From positions 744,001 through 808,000 of the forward strand of contig NZ_BAAAYO010000001.1 in NCBI RefSeq assembly GCF_039536325.1: a stretch of 64,000 bases of DNA, read 5' to 3'. This stretch comes from Paenibacillus_AB hodogayensis (lineage in GTDB: Bacteria > Bacillota > Bacilli > Paenibacillales > NBRC-103111). A model generated the notes under the pieces. That model did no database searches. It had not been told where the DNA came from and saw only the letters and a list, made by a program, of their open reading frames with translations. Positions 1 to 8,452 of this stretch are shown here, piece by piece (positions within the stretch are counted from its first letter, which is position 1; each line of letters begins with the position of its first letter). Position numbers and translations under genes: made by a program.

Positions 1-442
1 TGAGCTCCGGCTCGGCAAGCAGCTTCATCAGGAGCTTATAAGCTTCGTTGCCGACGGGCAGCTCCGCGTAGGTCTTCATCAGCATGTCGGCTGTAAAGGC
101 CTTGTGGATGCCGGCTTTGAACATTTGTTCCATCGTAACATGAGGGGAAGATTCGGCTTTCAGATTGGCAGGAATTCTGGAAAGCACGGCCTGCCCGATC
201 GCGGGGTCTGGCTTCAGTTCGGCTTCCGCCCGGTTGCGGTAATCAAGCACGTGCCGGATGCCGAGGCCCTCCAGCACCTGATGGTCGCCTGGCGTCAAGC
301 CCGTCAGCTCGGCGGCACGGTAGAGCAGCCCATGTCTGACCGTTCGCCCATCATCTGTACGGTATCCTCCCATATCGCGGAAATTCATAGCGCCTTCCAG
401 GGAAAGCAAGCAGTCTGGCTGCGGGATTGTTTGCTTCGTCAT
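1..442 (-). CDS. Tyrosine-protein phosphatase (DSP-like), 3' part cut by window edge
   Basis: The first 147 codons of a protein-tyrosine phosphatase of the Y_phosphatase3 type read leftward off the window. The N-terminal family signature NFRDMGGYRT lies at residues 20-29, followed by the expected GLLYRAAEL and a RNRAEAEL segment. The catalytic HCxxGxDR loop would lie beyond the left edge, so activity cannot be judged. The start is the ATG at 440-442, preceded by CAGGAG. It begins 34 bp after the stop of the metallophosphoesterase gene and is probably co-transcribed with it from the GntR-type operator at 1335-1368. Cytoplasmic, since no signal peptide is seen. The substrate is unknown. Confidence 0.8.
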   Translation of the reverse strand, partial: MTKQTIPQPDCLLSLEGAMNFRDMGGYRTDDGRTVRHGLLYRAAELTGLTPGDHQVLEGLGIRHVLDYRNRAEAELKPDPAIGQAVLSRIPANLKAESSPHVTMEQMFKAGIHKAFTADMLMKTYAELPVGNEAYKLLMKLLAEPEL

Positions 443-476
443 AAGGTATCGAAATCTCCTGTCTAAAGGAAAGTAA

Positions 477-1298
477 TTAGCGTTGTTCGGCTAGTGCCGT
501 CAGTGGAAACCGGAATATTTCCGCGTTCGAAGTCGGCAGAGCGATGGTCGATACGGTGACGCCATTTGAATCGACAGTCACCACGTTATAGCTGCAAGCG
601 TCGAACATGCGGAAGTGCTCGGCTTCAGCCAATTCGCCGCCGAAGGCGGTACCGGATGCAGCCACGCTGAGTATGCCGTGGAACGTACCGACATGGTTGG
701 AATGCACATGCCCTGCCATAATTCCGATGACGTCCGAGCCTGCGAGCACGTCACGGATTGATTCCACATTTTGAAGGCTATCATAGCCAGGCATGTCGAT
801 GACCGTCGACAGCGGATGATGGATGGCGACGATCGTTCCGCGAGGAGCCGGTGTGCTGAGTTGTTCGGCCAGCCAAGACAGCTGTTGGTCGTCGATCATG
901 CCGTTGTGGTGGCCCGGAATTTGCGAGTTCAGTCCGATGAGACGAAGACCGTCGATCGTATGCGAATAGTAGTAGGCTTCTTCGGACGAGGTTTCGCCCA
1001 GATACCCTTCACGGAAAGGGGCCCGGTGGTCATGGTTGCCCAGAATGACATAGACGGGTGCGCCGAGCATAGCGGAGCCTTCGTCAACCAGTTTGCGAAT
1101 GTAGGCGTAATCGGCGCTGTCTCCTTCATGGGCCAGGTCGCCGGTAATAAGCACGAACGAAGGCCGAAGGCCGGATTGGTGAATATGGCTGAAAACACGG
1201 CGGACTTTATCCGCCAACTGAAGCTTCGCAAAGAGGTTCTCTTTGTCGGGAGCATTCAGATGAGTATCCGTGAGGTGTACGAATTGAATAGGGTTCAT
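477..1298 (-). CDS. CpdA-like metallophosphoesterase
   Basis: A 273-residue calcineurin-like phosphoesterase of the class III cyclic-nucleotide phosphodiesterase (CpdA/Icc) group. All metal ligands are visible: D11 and H13 (LTDTH), D54 (GDLAHEG), N88-H89-D90 (GNHDHR), H160-H161, and H197/H199 (GHVH). The family hydrolyses cAMP or other phosphodiesters with two metal ions; the actual substrate here is inferred only. The start ATG follows GGAGG at good spacing. It is first in a two-gene operon with the tyrosine phosphatase. Two palindromes just upstream, next to a GntR-type regulator gene, point to repression by that regulator. Confidence 0.85.
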   Translation of the reverse strand: MNPIQFVHLTDTHLNAPDKENLFAKLQLADKVRRVFSHIHQSGLRPSFVLITGDLAHEGDSADYAYIRKLVDEGSAMLGAPVYVILGNHDHRAPFREGYLGETSSEEAYYYSHTIDGLRLIGLNSQIPGHHNGMIDDQQLSWLAEQLSTPAPRGTIVAIHHPLSTVIDMPGYDSLQNVESIRDVLAGSDVIGIMAGHVHSNHVGTFHGILSVAASGTAFGGELAEAEHFRMFDACSYNVVTVDSNGVTVSTIALPTSNAEIFRFPLTALAEQR

Positions 1299-1334
1299 GA
1301 GTATAGCCTCCAGTTAAAAAGTGTGGTCGTTAAT

Positions 1335-1368
1335 CTTGTATACAAGAATCATATATCTTGTATGTAAG
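1335..1368 (-). promoter_or_regulatory. Tandem GntR-type operators before the phosphodiesterase operon
   Basis: CTTGTATACAAG (1335-1346, perfect palindrome) and CTTGTATGTAAG (1357-1368, one mismatch) are 22 bp apart centre to centre, that is two helical turns. TTGTATACAA-like dyads are typical targets of FadR/VanR-type GntR repressors. The adjacent GntR gene (1498-2166) is the obvious candidate; this pairing is inferred. Confidence 0.65.
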
Positions 1369-1442
1369 ATGAGTGTTAACAGCATGTAAGGAATTTATGA
1401 AGAGATCGCTTCGTCTGTCGGAGCGTGCAGCGGAGGAATGAC

Positions 1443-1482
1443 AAAAAAACCTCGCGGCTTCGGGCAGGAAGTCGCGAGGTTT
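1443..1482 (-). terminator. Terminator after the GntR gene
   Basis: On the minus strand, AACCTCGCGACTTC pairs with GAAGCCGCGAGGTT and is followed by a run of seven T. It separates the GntR gene from the operon it probably controls. Confidence 0.85.
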
Positions 1483-1497
1483 GCTAGGCGTGCTCAT

Positions 1498-2166
1498 TCA
1501 TGAGTGAGGGGAAGAGTTCGTTTTAAGACCGATCCGCAGCAAATCCTCCCGTAATTTTCGTTTGGCTTCGAGGATCGCCATCTTGGCTTCCCGGTAATTT
1601 TTTTCGCAGAGAAAACGGTAAATGTCCGCATACAGCTTTTTTCCGGTATAAGGGCGATGCTTGCCCTCCTGTGAGCGATGAGCGACAACATAGAACAAAA
1701 TTTTATCTTTGTAACGATCGAAGGTCTGCTCCATACATCGGTTATCCAGCATTGCGAGAAGCGTCCGCATGAACAACAGCCCGTTCTCATAGTAATCGCG
1801 GTCTCTTTTCTCAACACTCGCCTCTGTCAACCGGTCCAAATACTTCTTAAACGAATCCAGATCCAGCTCATATGCATACTCGTCAAACTGATCGAGTGCG
1901 TAGACGTACAAGGCATTCAACAAATCGAACATATCGAACAGTTCCCGGGCATCGACCTCTTTCACCAGGATGCCCCGTTTATTCAGCGTTTCGACGAAGC
2001 CGTCCTTCTCCAACTGGGTGATCGCCGCCCGTACGGGTGTACGACTCATGTTCAGCTTGCCGGCAAGGTCGCTCTCCGAGAGAAGATGACCCGGCAAGTA
2101 TTGTCCACTCAACAGATTTTGACGAATTTCCTGATAAGCGATATCTACAAGAGGCAGGTCTGACAT
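1498..2166 (-). CDS. GntR-family (FadR/FCD) transcriptional regulator
   Basis: A 222-residue regulator. The N-terminal winged helix (residues about 5-70) carries the GntR pattern IRQNLLSGQYLPG, then LAGKLNMSRTPVRAAITQL and a wing FVETLNKRGILVKEV. The all-helical FCD ligand-binding domain fills the rest. The start ATG follows AAGGAGC. It lies just upstream, on the same strand, of the phosphodiesterase/phosphatase operon, but is separated by its own terminator. Two dyads of the type this family binds sit at that operon's promoter. The ligand is unknown; FCD proteins often sense small organic acids. Confidence 0.88.
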   Translation of the reverse strand: MSDLPLVDIAYQEIRQNLLSGQYLPGHLLSESDLAGKLNMSRTPVRAAITQLEKDGFVETLNKRGILVKEVDARELFDMFDLLNALYVYALDQFDEYAYELDLDSFKKYLDRLTEASVEKRDRDYYENGLLFMRTLLAMLDNRCMEQTFDRYKDKILFYVVAHRSQEGKHRPYTGKKLYADIYRFLCEKNYREAKMAILEAKRKLREDLLRIGLKTNSSPHS

Positions 2167-2303
2167 GATTGAAGCTCCTTAGATGATAAAATGATCCATA
2201 CTTGAACTTTCATTCTAGTATATCTCATAGGGGAGGCTAGGAGCAATGAACGTCATGTCATCCTACCTTGAAACGTTTCCACGCTTTCCGCAATACGTCA
2301 TCG

Positions 2304-3719
2304 TTATGGACTGACGGTAATCGAGTTGTTGGACAGCATAATGTTGTAATTGGACGGCTGAACATCGATAGCCTTATTCGCTACAGTGCCGGTGTTGCCG
2401 GTCACCAAAATATCATGATGAACCATCCCGCTTACATAGGTCGACAACAGGATACCGCTGCCGTTTGGACGGGCTGCTGTTAGTTGATTATTTGAAATAA
2501 GTCCGGAATCGGCATTTTGCCATGTCCAAATGCTGTTGACAAAATGATTAATCTTATTCGAGGAAATTGTGAAATTAGAAACGTTGCCGATCCGAATACC
2601 CGAAGTGCCTGCTACGTTGCTGTACACAGCGTTCGATACGGAATTGTTGGCGATCGTCGTATTATGAATAACGTCGTCACCAGCGGCCAATTCGATACCA
2701 GCGTAGTAGGCGCCGATGCCGGCGATGGTATTGTTCGTTACCGTCGTGTTGTTTCCGTACACGCTTATACCCGAGTACATGTCGGAGAAGGCTAGCGCTC
2801 CGTTATCGACGACAGCGTAATAGTTATCGTTGTGGAAGCTGTTTATGATCGTATTGCTATCAACCGTTATGCCGTTAGCTTGTAATTTGACAGCCCGCTT
2901 CGCGTTATGGTCAAACAAGTTGTTGTATATAAGTCCGTGCACGTCGTAATTGTTCGTCGTTAGCCAATCCTCAACTTGGTAAAAGATACCATCCCCATCG
3001 TCAGCCGGAGAAATGTGATGAATGTAACTATTGGTGATGGCCACATAACGACCCAATGCTTCGTTCGAGTTGTATGTAACCGTTACGTATATGCCCCTTG
3101 AAATAGCCGATCCGTTCCCGTGCAGGGAACTAATATTTCGAATTGTGCAGTGATCGATCGTAATATATTCGGTATTGCCATAGATCATGATACCGACGAC
3201 GGTTTGCTTGTAAGACGGGCTATTCGGATCATTGGGCTGGGAAGCGTTCTCCACAATCGAATGAAGGATGGATGTGTGACTGGAGCCGGGCTGAATGGCC
3301 AGCACGCGATTGACCGCATTGTTCCCGTCGAATCGGATACCGGTTATCGTCGTGTTGTTCCCGTAAATATCCGCCAATGTCCAGCCAAACAAGGACGGGT
3401 TCGCCCGGATCGTTGCACCGTTGGTACCAATAACAGATGTATTCTCCTCGATGATCAACCCTTTTGTTTGGTCGACCAAATACGTTCCGCCGTTCAAGTG
3501 CACTTCCACTATGCCTGCATACCCGGCAACGGCTCGGAACGCTGCGTTCAACGCGTCGGTATCGTCGTGCACGCCATCCCCGACTGCCCCGAAATCGGCA
3601 ACGTTCAATTTGGTTACCCCCCCGGATGATTCCGCATGCGCTTCGCGTACCAAGGAACTTGCGGACAACAACAGCATGATAGTGAGTAAAAGCAACTGCC
3701 TGTAACCCTTTCTTGTCAT
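2304..3719 (-). CDS. Secreted right-handed beta-helix protein (pectate-lyase-3 type)
   Basis: A 471-residue protein with a signal peptide (basic MTRKGYR, hydrophobic LLLLTIMLLL, cleavage near AHA-E). The mature part opens with NVADFGAVGDGVHDDTDAL, the hallmark of the pectate-lyase-3/epimerase beta-helix superfamily. Many parallel coils follow (repeated NN-T-I-G-N and ITNS units). This fold is found in polysaccharide lyases, GH28/GH55 enzymes and phage tailspikes. No catalytic set can be assigned by eye, so the substrate is unknown, though it acts outside the cell. The chosen start has GGGAGAGG nine bases upstream; an ATG three codons earlier is too close to that site. Confidence 0.82.
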   Translation of the reverse strand: MTRKGYRQLLLLTIMLLLSASSLVREAHAESSGGVTKLNVADFGAVGDGVHDDTDALNAAFRAVAGYAGIVEVHLNGGTYLVDQTKGLIIEENTSVIGTNGATIRANPSLFGWTLADIYGNNTTITGIRFDGNNAVNRVLAIQPGSSHTSILHSIVENASQPNDPNSPSYKQTVVGIMIYGNTEYITIDHCTIRNISSLHGNGSAISRGIYVTVTYNSNEALGRYVAITNSYIHHISPADDGDGIFYQVEDWLTTNNYDVHGLIYNNLFDHNAKRAVKLQANGITVDSNTIINSFHNDNYYAVVDNGALAFSDMYSGISVYGNNTTVTNNTIAGIGAYYAGIELAAGDDVIHNTTIANNSVSNAVYSNVAGTSGIRIGNVSNFTISSNKINHFVNSIWTWQNADSGLISNNQLTAARPNGSGILLSTYVSGMVHHDILVTGNTGTVANKAIDVQPSNYNIMLSNNSITVSP

Positions 3720-4147
3720 GTTCAACATCCTCTCCCAATTGAGATTATTCCGGCCCGCCTTGCCCGTTCAGACCAAACGGATTTTCGCAACGGTCATGCC
3801 GGCCTTTTTTTGCATTCAAGGGACCTTTGAAAGCGCATACAGTTTAGGATACATTCATGATTCAAGCAACCCCCTCCAATGTTGCAATCGTGCGTTCTTG
3901 ACCTATGTTAGCCTACAATCGCCTGTTCCGTACGACAAATGGTTACTGCCGAAGCACGAATTATTACTTGTTGCTTCGTCGGCGCGGTCTACCTTTTCCT
4001 GCAACCGATTTGTCGGGTTTTGAAAGCTATTCTGAATCGATAAATGGAATCAGAGCCCGCAGGAATCGCAAAAAAAGGGGGGTCCGGCCTTCATCAAGCA
4101 GATGAAGCCGTGCCCACCCTTTCTTATTGACCCGCCACGACTAAAAA
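3720..4147. other. Gene-free stretch before the beta-helix gene
   Basis: About 430 bp between the start of the beta-helix gene and the stop of the esterase gene. It contains the esterase terminator (4069-4120). The rest shows no convincing reading frame, RNA or repeat. It presumably carries the beta-helix promoter, but no good -35/-10 pair was identified. Confidence 0.5.
4069..4120 (-). terminator. Terminator after the esterase gene
   Basis: The minus strand shows GGCTTCATC-tgctt-GATGAAGGCC, extended by GC-rich flanks (GGGTGGG/CCCCCC), and then a run of T. It lies directly after the esterase stop. Confidence 0.75.
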
Positions 4148-5119
4148 TCAAAGTAGCTCTAAAGCTTTCAGTAAGGCGTATTCGCTTGATTTGGCGCCTT
4201 CTTGTGAATAATGGGCATTCGGAAACATGGGAGACAAGTGATGATATCCGGGGTAGACATGGAATTCAACGGAGACCCCGTCAAAGGCCAGTTGTTTTGC
4301 AAATAATAGGGCTTCATCTATGAACAGATCGATGCTGCCTATACTTATATAAGTAGGCGGCAAGTCTGCCAGTGATTGTGCACGCGCAGGCACGTAATAC
4401 TCGCTTACCCCCTCCTGACCCGGCTCATGTCCCAATACGGATTTCCAGCCAAAATAGTTGCTTGGCTTGGTCCAAACAAATTCTCCCGCGTAGGGATGAT
4501 CGGCCGTAATACTCGTACGGTCATCGAGCATGGGACTGCGCAGTCTCAGATGATGAATCTCAAATTCCTTCTGATCGCGAATGTACAGCGCCAGACCAGC
4601 CGCCAACCCGGCGCCGGCACTTGAGCCCACAAGGGCGACTTTCCGAGGATCGATTCCGAGCTGCTCCGCATGTTCAACACACCATTTTAGACCCGAATAA
4701 CAATCTTGAAGCTGACTTGGCTGCACATGCTCCGGCGCCAGACGGTAATATACGGACACACAGCAAAAACCATGCTGCGCAGCAAGGGCCGCATTCCCCG
4801 GACGATCACCGACCGGACTCCCCAAAACCATCCCCCCGCCGTGAATCGAATAATAAAGGGGCATTTTATCATGCTTTGGCTGCTTGGGCTTGGTGATCTC
4901 GATTCGAATGTCCGGCCCGCCAAAATAACTCGGCACTGTTTTTTCTTCAAAGGTAACGGGGAACATCTGCGTGATATCGATTTGCGGCAGCATTTGCGAT
5001 TGCTTCTTGCGTGATTCCATCAATACAGATTCGCTAAGATCCGTTGTCGGGAATAAATCAACGGCGCTGATCACTTCCGGATCAATCAAATGTCTGCTTC
5101 TACTTGGTTGCTTACTCAT
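4148..5119 (-). CDS. Alpha/beta hydrolase, hormone-sensitive-lipase-type esterase
   Basis: A 323-residue esterase of the HSL (family IV) group. The oxyanion motif HGGG is at 93-96 and the nucleophile elbow GSSAG at 165-169 (Ser167). A DLF aspartate and a C-terminal YHH histidine complete the triad. It hydrolyses short acyl or aryl esters in the cytoplasm; no signal peptide is seen. The start used here has AGAGGAG seven bases upstream; an earlier in-frame ATG lacks a site. A TetR gene lies directly upstream on the same strand, which suggests local control by it. Confidence 0.88.
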   Translation of the reverse strand: MSKQPSRSRHLIDPEVISAVDLFPTTDLSESVLMESRKKQSQMLPQIDITQMFPVTFEEKTVPSYFGGPDIRIEITKPKQPKHDKMPLYYSIHGGGMVLGSPVGDRPGNAALAAQHGFCCVSVYYRLAPEHVQPSQLQDCYSGLKWCVEHAEQLGIDPRKVALVGSSAGAGLAAGLALYIRDQKEFEIHHLRLRSPMLDDRTSITADHPYAGEFVWTKPSNYFGWKSVLGHEPGQEGVSEYYVPARAQSLADLPPTYISIGSIDLFIDEALLFAKQLAFDGVSVEFHVYPGYHHLSPMFPNAHYSQEGAKSSEYALLKALELL

Positions 5120-5215
5120 TGTCGACTCCTCTCTTTGTGTCAAAATTCGGACCGGGCATCTCTATAGCTCGTCTAAAGTGTGTCCTCTGCTCCTAAAATG
5201 TAAACAAAGTTACGA

Positions 5216-5812
5216 TTATTCGATACCGGCGACTTTCAAATGCCCGTAGGCCGCCAGTCTGCTAAACTGTGATGAAACTTCGCCAGCAGGAAGAGGCTGA
5301 TCGTTCTTAATCCACCAAATGAGAACTCCCATAAAAGACGATACAAGATATTCGAGCAGCAATTCCTTGGATATTGCTAAAGCGGATTGTCCTGCAGCGG
5401 GATTCACCCCCTCATTTAGCTTCTCTTTTATGATGTTCTCCATCTTCTCCCGGAACGCATAGATCCGATTCTCTTCCACTAGCATGGCTCGGTAAAAAGA
5501 AGTGTTGCGCGCAATGTGCTCCAATACGGCTTGCATGACGGTCTCGAGTTTAGAGATACTGTAAGGTTTCATGGTGATCGGACACGGAACGATTACATGC
5601 TTCACTTCGCTCAACAACTCATCCATACATCGATTTAATAAGTCGGGTTTATTTTCGTAGTGAAGATAAAACGTGTTTCGATTGATCATAGCCCGATCGG
5701 CAATATCCTGGATCGTTATCGCTTCATATCCTTTTTGTTGAATAAGCTCATAAAAAGCCGTTCGAATCGATTGCTTGGTTCGCAGTATTCTCAGATCCAC
5801 TTTCTTGCTCAT
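5216..5812 (-). CDS. TetR-family transcriptional regulator
   Basis: A 198-residue TetR protein. The N-terminal HTH (residues about 5-55) contains IRTAFYELIQQKGYEAITI, then IADRAMINRNTFYLHYENK. The C-terminal domain is of the TetR_C_8 kind seen in DhaS-like regulators. The start is chosen at the ATG after CAAGGAGAGAACAG; 14 further upstream codons are open but have no binding site. It is divergent from the SnoaL-domain gene (6005) and lies 96 bp upstream of the esterase, so either or both could be its targets. The ligand is unknown. Confidence 0.85.
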   Translation of the reverse strand: MSKKVDLRILRTKQSIRTAFYELIQQKGYEAITIQDIADRAMINRNTFYLHYENKPDLLNRCMDELLSEVKHVIVPCPITMKPYSISKLETVMQAVLEHIARNTSFYRAMLVEENRIYAFREKMENIIKEKLNEGVNPAAGQSALAISKELLLEYLVSSFMGVLIWWIKNDQPLPAGEVSSQFSRLAAYGHLKVAGIE

Positions 5813-6004
5813 CTGTTCTCTCCTTGAAAAAAAATTTGAGTCGTTAAGCGACAAAGCGATTGGAATTGTATGTTATGCTTCAAAACCAAAACGATTAAAT
5901 ATTGAGCGCTGCATTCACCCCCATTATAATGAACAAAAAGATAAATAAACAACAATATGTTCATTATTTATCTAATGACTATTCATACAAAAGGAGCGAT
6001 TCCC

Positions 6005-6784
6005 ATGACGCTAAACAATCAACACGAGCTTGTCCTGAAAGCCATCGCCGTGCTGGAAAGCTTGGAAAGCGGCCAACCCGAAGCCATCATGAATTACATC
6101 CATCCGGAGCAATATGTTCAACACAACCAGGCTTTGCCCGACGGTCGCGCGGCCATGCTTGGCGCACTTGATCATCTGAAGGAAGCAGGTACTAAGGTCA
6201 GCATTAAGCGTACTTTAGTCGATGGAGATTATGTGGTTCTTCATTCCGTATATGATTTTCACGGCCCTAAAATCGGCTTTGATATTTTCCGTTTTGAGAA
6301 TGGATTCATCGTCGAGCATTGGGACAACTTGCAAGAAATGGCGGAGAAAACACCAAGCCATCATACGATGATTGACGGACCGGTCACGATTACCGATATC
6401 GACAAGACGGATGCGAATAAAGCCTTTGTCCAATGTTTTGTCGAGGATATCATGATCGCGAAAAACCTGAGCCTGCTTGCCGCTTACTTTGACGAGGATC
6501 ATTATATTCAGCATAATCCGCATATTGCGGACGGCCTTTCCGGTCTAGGTGCCGCAGTGCGGGCCATGGAGGAGCAGCGTATTGAAATGCAATACACCCG
6601 TGTTCACCGCGTTATCGGTCAGGGCAATTTTGTGCTTACGGTAAGCGAGGGTCACATCAATGGAGAGCCTAACGCTTTCTACGATTTGTTCCGCGTGGAG
6701 AACGGAAAGATCGCCGAGCATTGGGACGTAATCGAAGCGATGCTGCCGCCAGAAAAGCGAAAAAACTCGAACAGCCGATTTTAA
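6005..6784 (+). CDS. Tandem SnoaL-like (NTF2-fold) protein
   Basis: A 259-residue protein made of two SnoaL-like halves of about 125 residues each. Each half has a YIHPEQYVQHN / YFDEDHYIQHN signature and ends in an EHWD motif (VEHWDNLQEM and AEHWDVIEAM). SnoaL-type NTF2 folds bind or isomerise hydrophobic small molecules; many are annotated as predicted ester cyclases. The histidine and aspartate of the QHN and HWD motifs line the pocket in relatives. The start follows AAAAGGAGCGATTCCC. It is transcribed away from the TetR gene and may be its target. The reaction is not known. Confidence 0.8.
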   Translation: MTLNNQHELVLKAIAVLESLESGQPEAIMNYIHPEQYVQHNQALPDGRAAMLGALDHLKEAGTKVSIKRTLVDGDYVVLHSVYDFHGPKIGFDIFRFENGFIVEHWDNLQEMAEKTPSHHTMIDGPVTITDIDKTDANKAFVQCFVEDIMIAKNLSLLAAYFDEDHYIQHNPHIADGLSGLGAAVRAMEEQRIEMQYTRVHRVIGQGNFVLTVSEGHINGEPNAFYDLFRVENGKIAEHWDVIEAMLPPEKRKNSNSRF

Positions 6785-6828
6785 TGCTTTTATAACGGAA
6801 TCGCAAGAAAGGCGGCTCGCTATCACGA

Positions 6829-7008
6829 ATGTCCTGGCGCGTGGCTGCGATTGAAGGGGTAAAAAGCGATGAAATGAATGCAGCGGTGGTTCAAGAAGCA
6901 GAACCACCGCTGAAGCAATTCGATTCCATTAGCGAAGGGAAAGGCGAATATCTCCCTTCGAGTAAAAAATCTCTCGGGAAACATTCGCCGCAAGTTCGGA
7001 GCTTGTAA
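6829..7008 (+). CDS. Possible small ORF, unrecognised
   Basis: A 59-codon frame opens with ATG (MSWRVAAIEGV) and ends before the thioredoxin gene. AAAGGCGG lies about 14 bases upstream, which is a poor fit. Its coding stretch includes a perfect 12-bp inverted repeat (6881-6912). The sequence is hydrophilic and has no recognised family. It may equally be non-coding. Confidence 0.2.
   Translation: MSWRVAAIEGVKSDEMNAAVVQEAEPPLKQFDSISEGKGEYLPSSKKSLGKHSPQVRSL
6881..6912. repeat. Perfect 12-bp inverted repeat
   Basis: CAGCGGTGGTTC, an 8-base loop, then GAACCACCGCTG. No T-run follows on either strand, so it is not a standard intrinsic terminator, although it sits where convergent transcripts (SnoaL rightward, thioredoxin leftward) meet. 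Confidence 0.7.
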
Positions 7009-7038
7009 AAATAGTTCCTCAGGCTGAGGATCCAATTG

Positions 7039-7353
7039 TTAATGGGAAGCAACGAGCTGCTGCAAGACACCTAGCGGCAGCAAGCCTACTTCATTATATA
7101 GAGGCTTTCCGTCTTTGAATATAATCGTTGCCGGTATGCTCATAATCTGAAATTGCGAAGAAGTTACCGGGTTTTCGTCTACATTCACTTTAACGACTGC
7201 AAGGGAACCGTTTGCTTCCTTTTCGAACTGTTCCAGAACAGGCGCAAACGTTCTGCACGGACCACACCAAGGAGCCCAAAAATTCACTACGGTTATACCT
7301 TCTTTTTGTACCAGCGTATGGAAAGTAGCATCATTTGCATGTTGAATAGCCAT
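7039..7353 (-). CDS. Thioredoxin
   Basis: A 104-residue thioredoxin with the active site WCGPC (Cys30 and Cys33) in the NFWAPWCGPCR context and the cis-proline loop SIPATIIF. It is a cytoplasmic dithiol/disulfide carrier. The start chosen gives the normal family length, and AAAGGG lies nine bases upstream; longer in-frame extensions overlap the upstream reductase gene and are not typical. It follows the reductase-like gene by 83 bp on the same strand and is probably part of an Rrf2-reductase-thioredoxin group, so it may be the partner of that enzyme rather than the cell's main thioredoxin. Confidence 0.9.
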   Translation of the reverse strand: MAIQHANDATFHTLVQKEGITVVNFWAPWCGPCRTFAPVLEQFEKEANGSLAVVKVNVDENPVTSSQFQIMSIPATIIFKDGKPLYNEVGLLPLGVLQQLVASH

Positions 7354-7436
7354 CTTCATCATCCCTTTCAAAAGTATTCCTCTGCTCATTTTGACAAACA
7401 AACGATTACCAGAAGCAGCTTCAGCTTGATTCCTTG

Positions 7437-8354
7437 CTATTCGCGCAGCCATGCCTCTTTGTTCAGTTCATTGTTTGCTGCCGCCGCAGCCATTGACCCC
7501 GAAGCGGCCGCGGCAATAGCTTGATGCATCTGCGAGGCCGCGTCCCCCGCAGCGTAAATGCCGGGAACGCTCGTTTTTCCAAACTCGTCGACGGAAACAA
7601 CTCCCGCTTCCGTGACGCGGCAGCCTAGCGACTGCGGCAAGTCCGATCCCGGTACCAGCTCGGGCTTGAAGAAGATTCCCGTACACGGTATCGTCGTCCC
7701 ATCTTCGAGCACGACTTGCTTCACCATGCCGGCGCTGGAATCGATCGAGCGAATGGGGGAATCGAACAGCGGCACTTGATGGTTGCGCAGTTCCTCGCGC
7801 TCGGCCTCGCTCAGCTCGTCGGGCCCGTTCGTGCAAACAACAAACCGCTTCGTCCACCCCGACAGAAGCGGAGCGAAGTGCATCAGCATGGACCCTCTGT
7901 TTATGACAACCAACGGCTCGTCTCTTAATTCATAACCGTCGCAATAAGGACAGACGAACGCGCTTTTCCCGTATACCTCGGACAGACCCGGAATATCCAG
8001 CGGCCGATCCTTCATGCCGACGGCAAAGAGCAGCTTGCGGCTGGTAATCGTCTTTCCTTGCGCCGTCTTCAGAACAAAGTTGCCATCCTCCCCCTCAATC
8101 GACAACACCGTATCTTCTACCGGCGATACGGACGGATAATGGCCCAACTGTTCCTTTGCGAGGCGGCGAAATTCGCTCGGACTGATCCCGTCGCGTGTCA
8201 GAAATCCGTGCGTCTCGCGAGTCACCGCATTACGGGGACGCCCCTCGTCAATGACGGCCACTTGCTTTCTGGCACGCCCCAGGATGAGAGCGGCGCTCAA
8301 ACCGGCCGGTCCTCCACCGATAATCGCTACGTCCACAAACTTTTCATTGTCCAT
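7437..8354 (-). CDS. Thioredoxin-reductase-like FAD oxidoreductase (CPYC type)
   Basis: A 305-residue flavoprotein. The FAD-binding motif IIGGGPAGLSAA is at the N-terminus, the redox pair CPYC at Cys135/Cys138, and a C-terminal GDAAS flavin motif. In true thioredoxin reductases a GxGxxA NADPH-binding loop follows the CxxC; here the place is taken by VINRGSMLMHF, which lacks that pattern. This is like the branch of the family that includes dithiol oxidases of the GliT/HlmI kind. The role as reductase or oxidase is therefore open. The start ATG follows AAGGAGGG. It lies between an Rrf2 regulator and a thioredoxin gene, which supports thiol redox work. Confidence 0.82.
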   Translation of the reverse strand: MDNEKFVDVAIIGGGPAGLSAALILGRARKQVAVIDEGRPRNAVTRETHGFLTRDGISPSEFRRLAKEQLGHYPSVSPVEDTVLSIEGEDGNFVLKTAQGKTITSRKLLFAVGMKDRPLDIPGLSEVYGKSAFVCPYCDGYELRDEPLVVINRGSMLMHFAPLLSGWTKRFVVCTNGPDELSEAEREELRNHQVPLFDSPIRSIDSSAGMVKQVVLEDGTTIPCTGIFFKPELVPGSDLPQSLGCRVTEAGVVSVDEFGKTSVPGIYAAGDAASQMHQAIAAAASGSMAAAAANNELNKEAWLRE

Positions 8355-8452
8355 CTCGAAATCCCTCCTTGTAAATCTCCATGTGAACATTCGTCTACAA
8401 CACAGACTTTAAAGACTCTAGTTATCTGTAATTGGTTGAAAAAAAAGAGGTG

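Noticed and set aside
2268..2282. CcpA cre-like site, TTGAAACGTTTCCA
   Set aside because: The palindrome is one base short of the cre consensus and lies after, not before, the nearest gene start.
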